Positions 34,201 through 40,512 of a stretch of DNA of 62,422 nt are shown here, piece by piece. The notes below the pieces were generated by a model. That model did not search any database, was not told where the DNA came from, and was given only the letters and a program-made list of their open reading frames with translations. Made by a program: the position numbers and the translations under genes. This DNA comes from Candidatus Accumulibacter appositus. Lineage in GTDB: Bacteria; Pseudomonadota; Gammaproteobacteria; Burkholderiales; Rhodocyclaceae. The stretch covers positions 396 through 62,817 of the forward strand of contig JEMX01000046.1 in the NCBI GenBank assembly GCA_000585055.1, given 5' to 3'. The first letter of the stretch is position 1, and each line of letters begins with the position of its first letter.

Positions 34201-34222
34201 CCTGTGCGTCGTTCTTTTTCAT
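28253..34222 (-). CDS. Giant PEP-CTERM sorted surface protein with beta-repeat and choice-of-anchor-D-like domains
   Basis: 1989 residues from ATG 34222 (GGAG 9 nt upstream; ATG 34249 lacks a ribosome-binding site). The signal peptide ends near VAQAAPVSW. About 700 residues of Gly/Ser/Thr-rich beta-helix repeats open with SADGNWDTATNWSS, then come at least nine immunoglobulin-like repeats of about 110-150 residues (PVVLTNQRVGGMQSQ, INVSGNVYQLA) of the choice-of-anchor D kind. The C-terminus is VPEPGTLWLATLALLAMG plus RRAIRR, the PEP-CTERM signal cleaved by an exosortase. Such proteins are exported to the cell surface or exopolysaccharide and are implicated in floc or biofilm matrix. Two internal 171-bp stretches (32953-33123 and 33613-33783) are identical. 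A sigma-54-like promoter and upstream dyad lie at 34370-34500. Confidence 0.92.
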   Translation of the reverse strand: MKKNDAQGVSARPVGRLLALPMALAMIGVVPVAQAAPVSWVVSADGNWDTATNWSSNPLLPAAADAVTINVSGLRTITFDSSVSTIASLSSAENLIVSGGALTVSGAFGNTAATTLSGGTLTLSGASNLSTLTHSGGTLDGSGVVTVAGASTWSGGSQTDAGSTSFNGPLTLSGGDGRIVSSRTVNFGGTTTWTNPSDSTGYFFTGEGATLANSGSFLDQNAFDNFMFNAYGGADSTFVNSGSYIKSGAGTTDISIGFNNSGSLDVQTGTLRLGGGGSSTGGSYTVASGATVEFSGGTHTLTDIVSGGSGTGRLLASGGTVDSSGTLVFAGTIGVSGGGLFNFNGAASAAAFEQSGGTIGGTGSLSIAGASTWSGGSQTDAGSTSFNGPLTLSGGDGRIVSSRTVNFGGTTTWTNPSDSTGYFYTGSGATLANSGSFLDQNAFDNFILNAYGGADSTFVNSGTYTKSGAGTTTIYIGFDNSGAVNVEAGVLTLSGAGNFTNYSGTTLTGGTVTVLGGASFGFTDANVVTNASTIVLDGAGSNFVDASTSGDGLANFATNAAAGRFTIRNGRDFTTAGAFTNAGTVEVGPLSTFTTSGAFTNQAAATLALSGGSFAAPTLSNAGTLSGFGSVSPLVQNSGLVRASGGTLVAQAGVNGSGNIQVDSGATLDLSSAAGASSAQRLTMDGALDLGGQNIVVSKDYSNANFGTGNSFNRRNNVSGAGQIVGQNAAQTVVGQVVGAGANTFTVDLGNVRGGTTANKSFQVQNSGTGADIRGAVQSAGAGNVTDGRLAVSTGNFGPLAVGASSGDYTISFSASSGGALVGQKAGVVSNFDNVAAQTININGFASVLAQGSATPSTDPVDLGNFRVGFTPPPLPTQNFEVSNLTSGSGAERLGIGSAGTSGNFAATNNLGANLIAPGGQQAAAVTAAVNNGVAGINNGALTIQYTTNGQLIDPSFVTQNANAQTINLQATGYNVAVGSATPDPVVLTNQRVGGMQSQVLSVANTAAAGSFTEKLNASFGSNSGHALNNGGAVSLLAAGDPGSTAMSVRLDTSVAGARSGSVTLDYQTDGTGSSGLGVASVGSQVINVSGNVYQIAQANLPADVDLGNFRLGSATSQAINITNTDLAPAGFQEGLDASVGGSSGKATASGGPISKLAQGASSNALSVGIDNATATAGANNGTVTITLASNGSGTSGLATMTLSDATINVSGTGYNAAVGNATPTPVVLANQRVGGMQSQALTVANTAAAGAFTEKLNASFGSNSGHALNNGGAVSLLAAGDPGSTAMTARVDTSAAGARSGSVTLNYQTDGSDTSGLAAASAGSQVINVSGNVYQLASGQINSLPLNFGTVQVGQSVSQILSISNTASGAAGFVEDLNAAFGASSGTGSSLISGSGSISGLIAGATNASGMTVSVDTSAAATVNGAIAVNFTSAGAVSGVDNGLGTLALGSVDYGVQGLIQANVINTASPLINNSPIDLGKVRIGATSPTALVSVSNQATTAPQAALNATISGNGPIDAGGSFNLLNPGGTNNTDLQVGMNTASAGAINGTATIAFVSDASNVGGCAPNCQLNLPSQDVSVSGAVYRLANPLLNTSEVSLAARVGDAAPSATISVTNSSPDIYTEGLKVSTGSAPAGFTNSGSIGNLAAGGTDASSLKLTLDTATAGTFSGSQTLAFKSTGAGTTDAVPDIDVGNGTVTVGGKVYTPAVATLNTASNVNFGIVHVGDSVSQAISVSNTAPVSALNDVLRGEFSSASAPFSGGGTLGAGLDAGATDSSSLSVGMNTAAAGNYSGSATFVMSSHDADLVDLALPDLSVSLSGTVNNYAKSIFTFGMGDGSFKADGNSFVLDFGTQLLGSGALKTTLYASNGANGLADLLDGDFNFLDGIDFAEDGFDPFIGLGAGELTGPLLLTFNTGKVGSYVDTILLSGFGHNASGYRDRVADVMLTVRGSVIQDGGTVPEPGTLWLATLALLAMGRRAIRRAAASEG
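32953..33783 (-). repeat. 171-bp exact direct repeat inside the PEP-CTERM gene
   Basis: Bases 32953-33123 and 33613-33783 are identical and 660 bp apart (220 codons), with further near-identity to the left. The two encode the segment STWSGGSQTDAGSTSFNG onward. Recombination between them would delete or add 220 codons in frame. Confidence 0.95.
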
Positions 34223-34369
34223 TTGTCTGCGCTCCGCCAACCGAAACATTGTTTCAACTGACCCGTCGCGCTACGGCGACGGAACCCGCTTTAACCATCT
34301 AGTGACAGCAAACGGTAGAACGCGGACTTGCGCCTCAGGAGAGACCCGCGGCTACGGTAAGGACGCAAA

Positions 34370-34386
34370 AGCAAGAATCACGCCAC
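34370..34386 (-). promoter_or_regulatory. Sigma-54-type (-24/-12) promoter of the PEP-CTERM gene
   Basis: On the minus strand: GTGGCGTGATTCTTGCT. It has the invariant GG and GC dinucleotides with the strict 10-bp spacing and TTGC-T at -12, matching the RpoN consensus TGGCACG-N4-TTGC except at two -24 positions. Initiation would be near 34358. PEP-CTERM regulons in EPS-forming Betaproteobacteria are generally linked to the PrsK/PrsR two-component system and RpoN. Confidence 0.65.
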
Positions 34387-34483
34387 AAAACAAGAAAAAA
34401 CAGACAATTTTCAACAAATCATGACGTTGTGCACACTCTCGAAAGGTCGCCGCGGCTTTTCGCCAGCTCGCCGGCAGGTCAAC

Positions 34484-34500
34484 TGTAAAATTTTCCGACA
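34484..34500 (-). promoter_or_regulatory. Candidate enhancer/activator site upstream of the sigma-54 promoter
   Basis: TGTCGGAAAATTTTACA on the minus strand is an imperfect dyad (TGT...ACA ends, central AAAATTTT palindrome). It lies about 100 bp upstream of the -24 element, the usual place for an enhancer-binding protein. PrsR is a plausible binder but its motif is not verified here. Confidence 0.5.
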
Positions 34501-34676
34501 GTAAACCCGCGGTGATGCCGAAGCGCTTGCGGCCACCCGTCAAGTGAAAACATCCCGCTCGGAGCGAGTTGCCGGGTGCTACGACCGACACGCGACGCGA
34601 AATTCAGCACCAAGACCAGCGCCGGACGCTTGCACTCCGTGGCCCCGTCTGTTCCATCGCCCGTGCAAGGCGACAA

Positions 34677-37121
34677 CTAGCGCCCTTCCAGCTCGCTCAC
34701 CAGGCGCTTCACATTCGGGTCATTCGGCAGGATCTCGGCGGCCTTCTTTGCGTAGCGCAGTGCCGCCTTCTGGTCGCCCGCTTCGCGACTCATCGAAATC
34801 AGCGCACTGAGAATCTCCAGATCGTTCGGGTGGCGCTGGTTGGCGCTGCGCAGCAGTGCCAGGGCTTCACTCCGCTGGCCGGCAGAGTGCACGGCGATCG
34901 CTTGCACGTAGACATAGCGCGCGTTGTCCGGAGCCAGGCGGGCGGCTTCGGCGAATTCTTGCAGCGCCATGACGCTCTCCCCCTTGCGGGTCAGCAGCAG
35001 GCCCAGCGCATGATGCAGATCGGCGTTGCGTGGCAGCTCGGCGAGACCCTCGCGCAGGACCTTTTCGGCCACGGGGTCACGCCCCTGCTGTCGCCAGGCA
35101 TCGGCCAGATTGACATAGGCGCCAACGAACTGCCGATCGAGCATGATCGCCCGCTGGAAGGCCGCAACGGCCTCATCGACGCGGCCCTGACGCAAGCGCA
35201 GGTTGCCGAGGTTGACATTCGCCGAGGGCCAGTCGGCCTCCTGTTCGAGCGACGCCACGTACTCCTGCAAGGCGGCGTCGCGTGCCGCGCGTCGAGCCGA
35301 CGGGATCTGGCCATCGGGGACGTCGGCGAGGAGTCTCGCGGCCTCGATGCGCACCCCGAGAACCGGGTCGGAAAGCAGGGGCGAAGCACTCAGCACGCGG
35401 TTCAGCGGATCGACCGGCGCGAGCATGCCGAGAGCCGCAATGCGCACCGAAGGATCCGCATCCTGGAGCAGTGCCCGGGTGGCCGGCAGGGTGTCGGGAT
35501 TGACGTAGGGCTGCGCCAGGGTCGCTGCAGTCGCGCGCACGATGGCTGGCGCAGTCGGGCTACCAGCCAGTTCGAGCAGGCTCGGCAGGGCGCGCACGCC
35601 CTGGGTCTCGCCGGCATGTAGGGTCGTGCCGTAATGCGGGCGCTCGCGCCAGGCCTTGCCATACCACTTGTCCATGGCGACGGCAGCCCACTTGGCATCC
35701 TTGTCACCATGGCACTGCGTGCAGGCATTCGGGCTGCCGAGCGCGATCGACAGGTCGGGACGCGGGATGCGCAGGCTATGATCCGGCCGGGCGTGGATGA
35801 CCATGTAGTTCTGCGTGGGCATGTGGCAAGTGACGCACTCTGCGCCCTTGCCAGCCGCCTTGTGCCGGTGGTGCTTGGGCACGTCGAATTCGCTTGCCTG
35901 ATGGCAACGGGTGCACAGCGCGTTGCCTTCGGCGCGCAACTGCTGCGAGTGCGGCTCGTGGCAGTCCATGCAGGTGACACCGTTCTGATGCATCTTGCTC
36001 TGCAGGAACGAGCCCCAGACATAGACTTCCTCGCGTTGTTGCCCGTCGGGATGATAGTTAGGCGCCGTGAGCATCGCCAGGCGGTGGCTGTCTTCGAGCG
36101 GCGCACCGGGCTTGCGGGCCTCGCTCAGGGTACCGCGCCGCGAATGGCACGCGCCGCAGCTATTCATGCCGGCGGGGTCGGCGAGCTGATCGCGCACGGC
36201 AAATTTGGCACTGTCGCCGGGAAATCTCCAGGCCTCTTGCCAGCCGCTCTTCAGCGATGGCAGGCCCTTGTCGTCCTCGGCGGTGTAGGGAGGCTTGCTC
36301 TTGCCGGCCCACTCCAGGTGCGCGGAAGCCGGACCGTGGCAGGACTCGCAGGCGACATTGATTTCGCTGAACGTCGTCTGGTAGCTGTTGCTGGCGGCAT
36401 TGTAGCCCTTGCGCAAGTTGGTCGAATGGCACTCGGCGCATTGCAGCGCCCAGTTCTGATAGATCCCGGTCCAATGCAAGGGATCCCGATGATCGACCTT
36501 CTGGTCGGGATAGAGATGGAACCAGCGTTGGCCCCCTTCGCTTTTCGCCCGCGCGTCCCAGGCAATCGGCAGCACCTGATAGCGTCCCCCGGGGAAGGCG
36601 ATCAGATACTGCTGCAGTGGATAGACGCCGAAGGTGTAGCTGATCGGGTAGTCGGTAAGCTTGCCGTCGGGGCCATCGGTACGCACCATGAACTTGCCAT
36701 CGACACTCTTGAAGAAGGTCGACTCGACACCCTGCTGCGTGAAGCGACTGTCGGCGAAATCACCAAGCACCGTGGCCGCCGTGGCCTCCTGCATGGCGAG
36801 CTGGTGGTGGGAACCGCTCCAGGCCTTGAATTCGCTTTCGTGACAGCTCTGGCAGCTGCTTGCCCCGACATAGGTGGCCGCAGCCGGCGCCGACGAGCGC
36901 GCTGGCGCCGCTGCGTCACTCGACGCGACGACCGGGACGGCTGGCAGCGCTGGCACTGCGGGAGGCATGGTCACGACATCAAGCACGGCGATTACCAGCA
37001 GCATGGCCAGGCCGGCGAGCAGCAGCAAGCGCTTCCGTCCGGGCGACCGGACGGCCCCCCCCGGCGAGACGGCGGCAGGCGTCGCGCGCGTGCCGGGTTT
37101 CGGTGCTGATCGTTTGCTCAT
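34677..37121 (-). CDS. Octaheme cytochrome c with HEAT-like and TPR domains
   Basis: 814 residues. An N-terminal membrane anchor (RKRLLLLAGLAMLLVIAVLD, about 29-49) and Pro/Ala linker lead to a periplasmic cytochrome c554/NrfA-like multiheme domain. It has eight CxxCH sites: CQSCH (90-94), CAECH, CESCH, CGACH, CMDCH, CTRCH, CVTCH and CTQCH (to about 470). HEAT-like repeats follow, including LQDADPSVRIAALGMLAPVD, and then several TPRs (AFQRAIMLDRQFVGAYVNLA and later). It matches the 'tetratricopeptide repeat/multiheme cytochrome' proteins common in Betaproteobacteria. The electron donor or acceptor is unknown; the TPR part suggests a partner-docking role. Confidence 0.9.
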   Translation of the reverse strand: MSKRSAPKPGTRATPAAVSPGGAVRSPGRKRLLLLAGLAMLLVIAVLDVVTMPPAVPALPAVPVVASSDAAAPARSSAPAAATYVGASSCQSCHESEFKAWSGSHHQLAMQEATAATVLGDFADSRFTQQGVESTFFKSVDGKFMVRTDGPDGKLTDYPISYTFGVYPLQQYLIAFPGGRYQVLPIAWDARAKSEGGQRWFHLYPDQKVDHRDPLHWTGIYQNWALQCAECHSTNLRKGYNAASNSYQTTFSEINVACESCHGPASAHLEWAGKSKPPYTAEDDKGLPSLKSGWQEAWRFPGDSAKFAVRDQLADPAGMNSCGACHSRRGTLSEARKPGAPLEDSHRLAMLTAPNYHPDGQQREEVYVWGSFLQSKMHQNGVTCMDCHEPHSQQLRAEGNALCTRCHQASEFDVPKHHRHKAAGKGAECVTCHMPTQNYMVIHARPDHSLRIPRPDLSIALGSPNACTQCHGDKDAKWAAVAMDKWYGKAWRERPHYGTTLHAGETQGVRALPSLLELAGSPTAPAIVRATAATLAQPYVNPDTLPATRALLQDADPSVRIAALGMLAPVDPLNRVLSASPLLSDPVLGVRIEAARLLADVPDGQIPSARRAARDAALQEYVASLEQEADWPSANVNLGNLRLRQGRVDEAVAAFQRAIMLDRQFVGAYVNLADAWRQQGRDPVAEKVLREGLAELPRNADLHHALGLLLTRKGESVMALQEFAEAARLAPDNARYVYVQAIAVHSAGQRSEALALLRSANQRHPNDLEILSALISMSREAGDQKAALRYAKKAAEILPNDPNVKRLVSELEGR

Positions 37122-37241
37122 TTTTTCCGTGCCTGGTGTGTCAGCGAGCGGATTCTTCGCTGCTTGTCGAGGGCGGCGGGTGCCTAGCCCTCCCTGCCCG
37201 ATGGCGGCAGGAACGCGCCTGCCGCGAGCGAACGGCTGGAT

Positions 37242-37667
37242 CTAGCGCGTACCGCTCATCGCCGGCGGTAGCGCCTCACTCGGCGGCGAGGGCATCTGGG
37301 CAAGCAGGCAGCGCACACCCGGCGAATCGGGCTGCGCGGAGTACGCTCCCTGCAGGTCCTCGACAAAAGCCGACTGGGGGATCTCGCCATTGTAGAAGCG
37401 CGACGTCACGTCCAGAAAATAAGGCGTCTGCAGGAAGTCCGGGGTGATTTCGACGTTTCCGATCCGCTGATACAGGCACTTAGTCTGAACCCGATTGAGA
37501 AAGTCTTCATACGGAGCATCGGGCAGGAAGGCATCGGGCGCGCATCCGCCGACGACCAGGGCGATCAGCAGAGCACCGGCAAGCGTCCTGGCAGGGCAAT
37601 GGCGGGCCCCCGGACTGCGGTCGGGATCCGATGGCTCAGGTTTGGAGGCGGGATATCTCATGTTCAC
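37242..37667 (-). CDS. Small lipoprotein
   Basis: 141 residues. A lipobox LIALVVGGC sets the acylated Cys at 42, after a long basic N-terminus; a start nearer the hydrophobic segment is possible. The mature part has FLNRVQTKCLYQRIGNVEIT and ends with a Pro-rich tail; two further Cys may pair. The family is not recognised. It lies 120 bp before the octaheme cytochrome in the same direction, so it may be an accessory to it (inference from position only). Confidence 0.65.
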   Translation of the reverse strand: MNMRYPASKPEPSDPDRSPGARHCPARTLAGALLIALVVGGCAPDAFLPDAPYEDFLNRVQTKCLYQRIGNVEITPDFLQTPYFLDVTSRFYNGEIPQSAFVEDLQGAYSAQPDSPGVRCLLAQMPSPPSEALPPAMSGTR

Positions 37668-37696
37668 TCATCCGGAATCTGGATTGCTCTGAATTG

Positions 37697-37729
37697 CGGA
37701 TGTCGGCCTGCTCGCCAGGCCGACATCCG
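37697..37729. terminator. 14-bp hairpin after the SlyB-like lipoprotein gene
   Basis: Perfect 14-bp stem CGGATGTCGGCCTG / CAGGCCGACATCCG with loop CTCGC, 16 bp after the stop at 37745 on the minus strand. No U-run follows, so it may be a transcript-stabilising hairpin rather than a true terminator. Confidence 0.55.
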
Positions 37730-37744
37730 GCGGGAAACGCTCGC

Positions 37745-38188
37745 TCAGCGCGGAACGACGCGCGCGTCCTCGCCGCTGCCTTCGATGTAGACGCGCTGTC
37801 CCTTGCTGATGCCGGGGTTGACTGGCTGCGTCACCGACACCAGCACGCCGCTGCCGACGCGAACGATCACCTGCTGCGCCGGAATCGGCTTGTCGTACTT
37901 CTTCTGGACTTCGTGACCGGCGACCGCGCCACCGACTGCACCCAGGACCATCGCCACATCGCGACCGGTACCGGCACCAATCAGGCTGCCGACCCCGAGA
38001 CCGGCAAGACCGCCGACGACAGCGCCAATACCGGAATGGTGATCGCTGGACAACTCGGTATTGATGATCTGTTCGACGACTCCCGCGCGGATTTCCATCT
38101 GGCCCGGCTGTTGTCCGGGTGCGGCGCAGGCGGCGAGTGCCAGAACCAGCACCAGAGTCGAAACGTAGGACGAAATTTTCTGGAACAT
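37745..38188 (-). CDS. Glycine-zipper outer-membrane lipoprotein (SlyB/Pcp type)
   Basis: 147 residues from ATG 38188, preceded by AAGGAGGTCTCA. A lipobox LVLVLALAAC places the acylated Cys at 21. A Gly-zipper membrane domain (GIGAVVGGLAGLGVGSLIGA and VLGAVGGAVAGHEVQKK) is followed by a small beta domain (VIVRVGSGVLVSVTQPVNPG). This is the SlyB/PcpA family of outer-membrane envelope-stability lipoproteins, often under PhoP-type stress control. It is separated from the next upstream gene by about 75 bp. Confidence 0.88.
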   Translation of the reverse strand: MFQKISSYVSTLVLVLALAACAAPGQQPGQMEIRAGVVEQIINTELSSDHHSGIGAVVGGLAGLGVGSLIGAGTGRDVAMVLGAVGGAVAGHEVQKKYDKPIPAQQVIVRVGSGVLVSVTQPVNPGISKGQRVYIEGSGEDARVVPR

Positions 38189-38261
38189 TGAGACCTCCTT
38201 GGGGTTAGTTGGACGTGCATGGCACGCCGCATTGTACGTCAGCTCCTGGCTGTCTTTTGTG

Positions 38262-38588
38262 TCAATCGGGAGACAAGGCGGGCGCCTCAGTGGTCTCTTC
38301 CGGAGACAGGGCCGCGTCGGGAGCGACGGCATCGGTTGCAAGAACCGTCCCTCCCTGATCCTGCTCCGGCGACAGGGCCGCGTCTGGCCGAACAGCGTCA
38401 AGCGACTCGACCGGCGGCGGGCTCATTTGCTCCGGAGATAGCGCCGGGTCGGGCGCGATTGCGTCTGGCGACAAGGCCGGATCGGGAACGACAGTCGTGA
38501 GCTGCGCGGCTGCGCTACCCGCCGCCAGCAGGCAGGTGAGCAAGACAAGCGGCGCGACGCGTGAACGATAGCTAGCAGCGATTCTCAT
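38262..38588 (-). CDS. Small exported protein of ALSP[DE] repeats
   Basis: 108 residues. A signal peptide (about 1-29, core APLVLLTCLLAAGSAAA) is followed almost entirely by five related repeats built on PDxALSP[DE]: VVPDPALSPD, AIAPDPALSPE, DAVRPDAALSPE, DAVAPDAALSPE and a final APALSPD. Acidic, Pro-rich and probably unstructured. It overlaps the 3' end of the MscS gene by 17 bp, so it is translated from the same mRNA. The family is not recognised; a role as a periplasmic linker or metal-binding tail is speculative. Confidence 0.7.
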   Translation of the reverse strand: MRIAASYRSRVAPLVLLTCLLAAGSAAAQLTTVVPDPALSPDAIAPDPALSPEQMSPPPVESLDAVRPDAALSPEQDQGGTVLATDAVAPDAALSPEETTEAPALSPD

Positions 38589-40299
38589 GGATACCTCTCT
38601 GGTGATGGCCCACTGACGGCTGGGCCGATTCCTTCGACAACGCCGCCGGCTCGGGCTCGGCGGGCGCAGCGTACCAGTTGGCGCGGTCCACTACCTTGGC
38701 CACCGTGGTGTCGGCTTCATAGTTCGGCGTCATGATCTGGACAGCGTACTCGTTGAAGACGTCAAGGATATTGCGCTGCAGCTGCGCATGCAAACGCGGC
38801 ACGGCATGGGCCTCCCGGCAATGGGCGTTGATTTCGTAACTGACGCAGAAATCCCCGAGTTCGCCATAGAGGACGAAGGGGGGCGGTTCGGCGAGCAGAC
38901 CCGGCGTACGCGCCACGGCCATCAGCAACAGGGCCTCGACCTGACGCCACGGGGTCTCGTAACCGATGCCGACCCGGCTGTGCACGATCAGCCCTTTCTC
39001 GGCGGCCAGGGAGCTGTAGTTGACAACGTGCCCATTGAGAATCTGTGAATTGGCGATGGTCACCTCCTCGTTCTTCAGGGTGCGCAGATGCGTGACTTGC
39101 GCGTGGATATCGATCACGTCACCGATCACGTCGCCAATCATCACCCGATCCCCGAGCTTGAAAGCACGTCGGTAGGTAATCATCAGGCCGGCGACGAGGT
39201 TGGCAATCGCCGACGACGAGCCCAGCGAGACGACCAGCCCGACCAACAGCGAAATCCCCTTGAAGGCGTCCGAGTCGGATCCCGGGATGTAGGGGTAGGC
39301 GACGATTACCGCGAAGGTCAGCACGGCAAAGCGCACGATCTTGTAGGTTGGCCACGCCCATTCGCGTTCGAAATCCTCCAGGCTTACCGCCCCGCGCGCG
39401 ACCGCACCGAAGAAGAGCCGAATCAGGCGCAGGAAGAAGCGCACAATAAGCGCCAGAATCACGAGAAAAACCAGGTCCGGAAAGTAGCCGACAAAAGCTT
39501 CGCCCATGGTTTTCAGGGGCCGGACGACGACGGTGGTCAGATCCCTGGCGAAGGCGCGTGTCCACGGGAAGCCGCCGAGCACGAAATCGAGACTGGCAAA
39601 AACGGCGGCCGCGACGGCCAGGAAACGCAGCCCCGACACCGCGGCACGCAGCGCAGCCCAGATGCGCTCGGCACGGACGATCTCGAAGGACCGGATTTCC
39701 AGGCCGCCGACGCGGGAACGAAAGCGCTTGGCGAGCAAGTCATGCAGCCGGCCTGTCAACCAGACCACCGCGGTCACCACCAGGGCCAGAGCAGCCAACG
39801 CCGCAGCCGCCTCGACAGCGTGCTTGCGCAGCACCTCCGGCGTGCGCTCACGGCGGTAGTCGGCAATTGCTGCGCTGATCCGCTCGCTGTTGGCAATGGC
39901 CAGATCTTCGCGCTCGGTCTGTTCGACGCGCGCGTCGGCGTCGAACAAGGTCATCAGCGGTTTTTCGCCGACGCTGATTGTGCTGTGCGTGCTCGAATCG
40001 GTCACCTGCACAACCGCCGCTTCTGCCGTCGGATCGCTGGCGAAGCTCTCGATGCGCGCGACGATTGCCGCGGCACGGGCCTCGGCCGGGAAGCTGGTCA
40101 CGCCGCGCACGCGAAAGAGAACGCGACCATCCACCTCGACCGGAGCGGTGACGATTTCCGCGTCAGGATGAAGCTCGCCCCACGGCGCCCCCACCTGCGC
40201 CGACGCAGTTGGAGCAATAACCATTGCCGGCAGCAGAACGCACAGAAGCATTAGTCCAGAGCGATTGAAGTCCACCGTTGCCCTACCCCTTGCCGCCAT
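38572..40299 (-). CDS. MscS-family mechanosensitive ion channel with long periplasmic N-terminal part
   Basis: 575 residues. A signal-like N-terminus and a 120-residue exported domain (VRGVTSFPAEARAAAIVARI) precede about five membrane segments. The conserved MscS pore/beta region follows, from GISLLVGLVVSLGSSSAIAN through FKLGDRVMIGDVIGDVIDIH (about 345-400), then the cytoplasmic C-terminal cage. It protects against hypo-osmotic shock by releasing solutes. The C-terminal tail has extra residues compared with E. coli MscS. The small repeat protein at 38262-38588 overlaps its end. Confidence 0.92.
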   Translation of the reverse strand: MAARGRATVDFNRSGLMLLCVLLPAMVIAPTASAQVGAPWGELHPDAEIVTAPVEVDGRVLFRVRGVTSFPAEARAAAIVARIESFASDPTAEAAVVQVTDSSTHSTISVGEKPLMTLFDADARVEQTEREDLAIANSERISAAIADYRRERTPEVLRKHAVEAAAALAALALVVTAVVWLTGRLHDLLAKRFRSRVGGLEIRSFEIVRAERIWAALRAAVSGLRFLAVAAAVFASLDFVLGGFPWTRAFARDLTTVVVRPLKTMGEAFVGYFPDLVFLVILALIVRFFLRLIRLFFGAVARGAVSLEDFEREWAWPTYKIVRFAVLTFAVIVAYPYIPGSDSDAFKGISLLVGLVVSLGSSSAIANLVAGLMITYRRAFKLGDRVMIGDVIGDVIDIHAQVTHLRTLKNEEVTIANSQILNGHVVNYSSLAAEKGLIVHSRVGIGYETPWRQVEALLLMAVARTPGLLAEPPPFVLYGELGDFCVSYEINAHCREAHAVPRLHAQLQRNILDVFNEYAVQIMTPNYEADTTVAKVVDRANWYAAPAEPEPAALSKESAQPSVGHHQRGIHENRC

Positions 40300-40512
40300 G
40301 AAAGAAACAGTACTCCGGGTCGCGGAAGCGGCGCCCCTGCTCGCCGCCCCCTTGCAGCGCCGGCCTCAGCGCGGCGCGACCCGATAAACGGCGGCAGATT
40401 AGCACAGATGATCGCTCCCGTTCTGGCTGTCGCAGGGACAGGCTGCCGTAGGGGGCAGCGCTCGGCGCAGGCGTGTTGACCGTACAGCGGAGAGCGTCTC
40501 ATACTCCGTGGT

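Larger units (their letters stand above)
34223..34676. other. 454-bp regulatory intergenic region upstream of the PEP-CTERM gene
   Basis: Lies between the stop of the cytochrome gene (34677) and the PEP-CTERM start, both minus strand. No real gene is seen. It is AT-richer than its neighbours, with long A/T runs around 34385-34425. It contains the sigma-54-like promoter (34370-34386) and the dyad (34484-34500), which leave a leader of about 135 nt. Confidence 0.7.
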
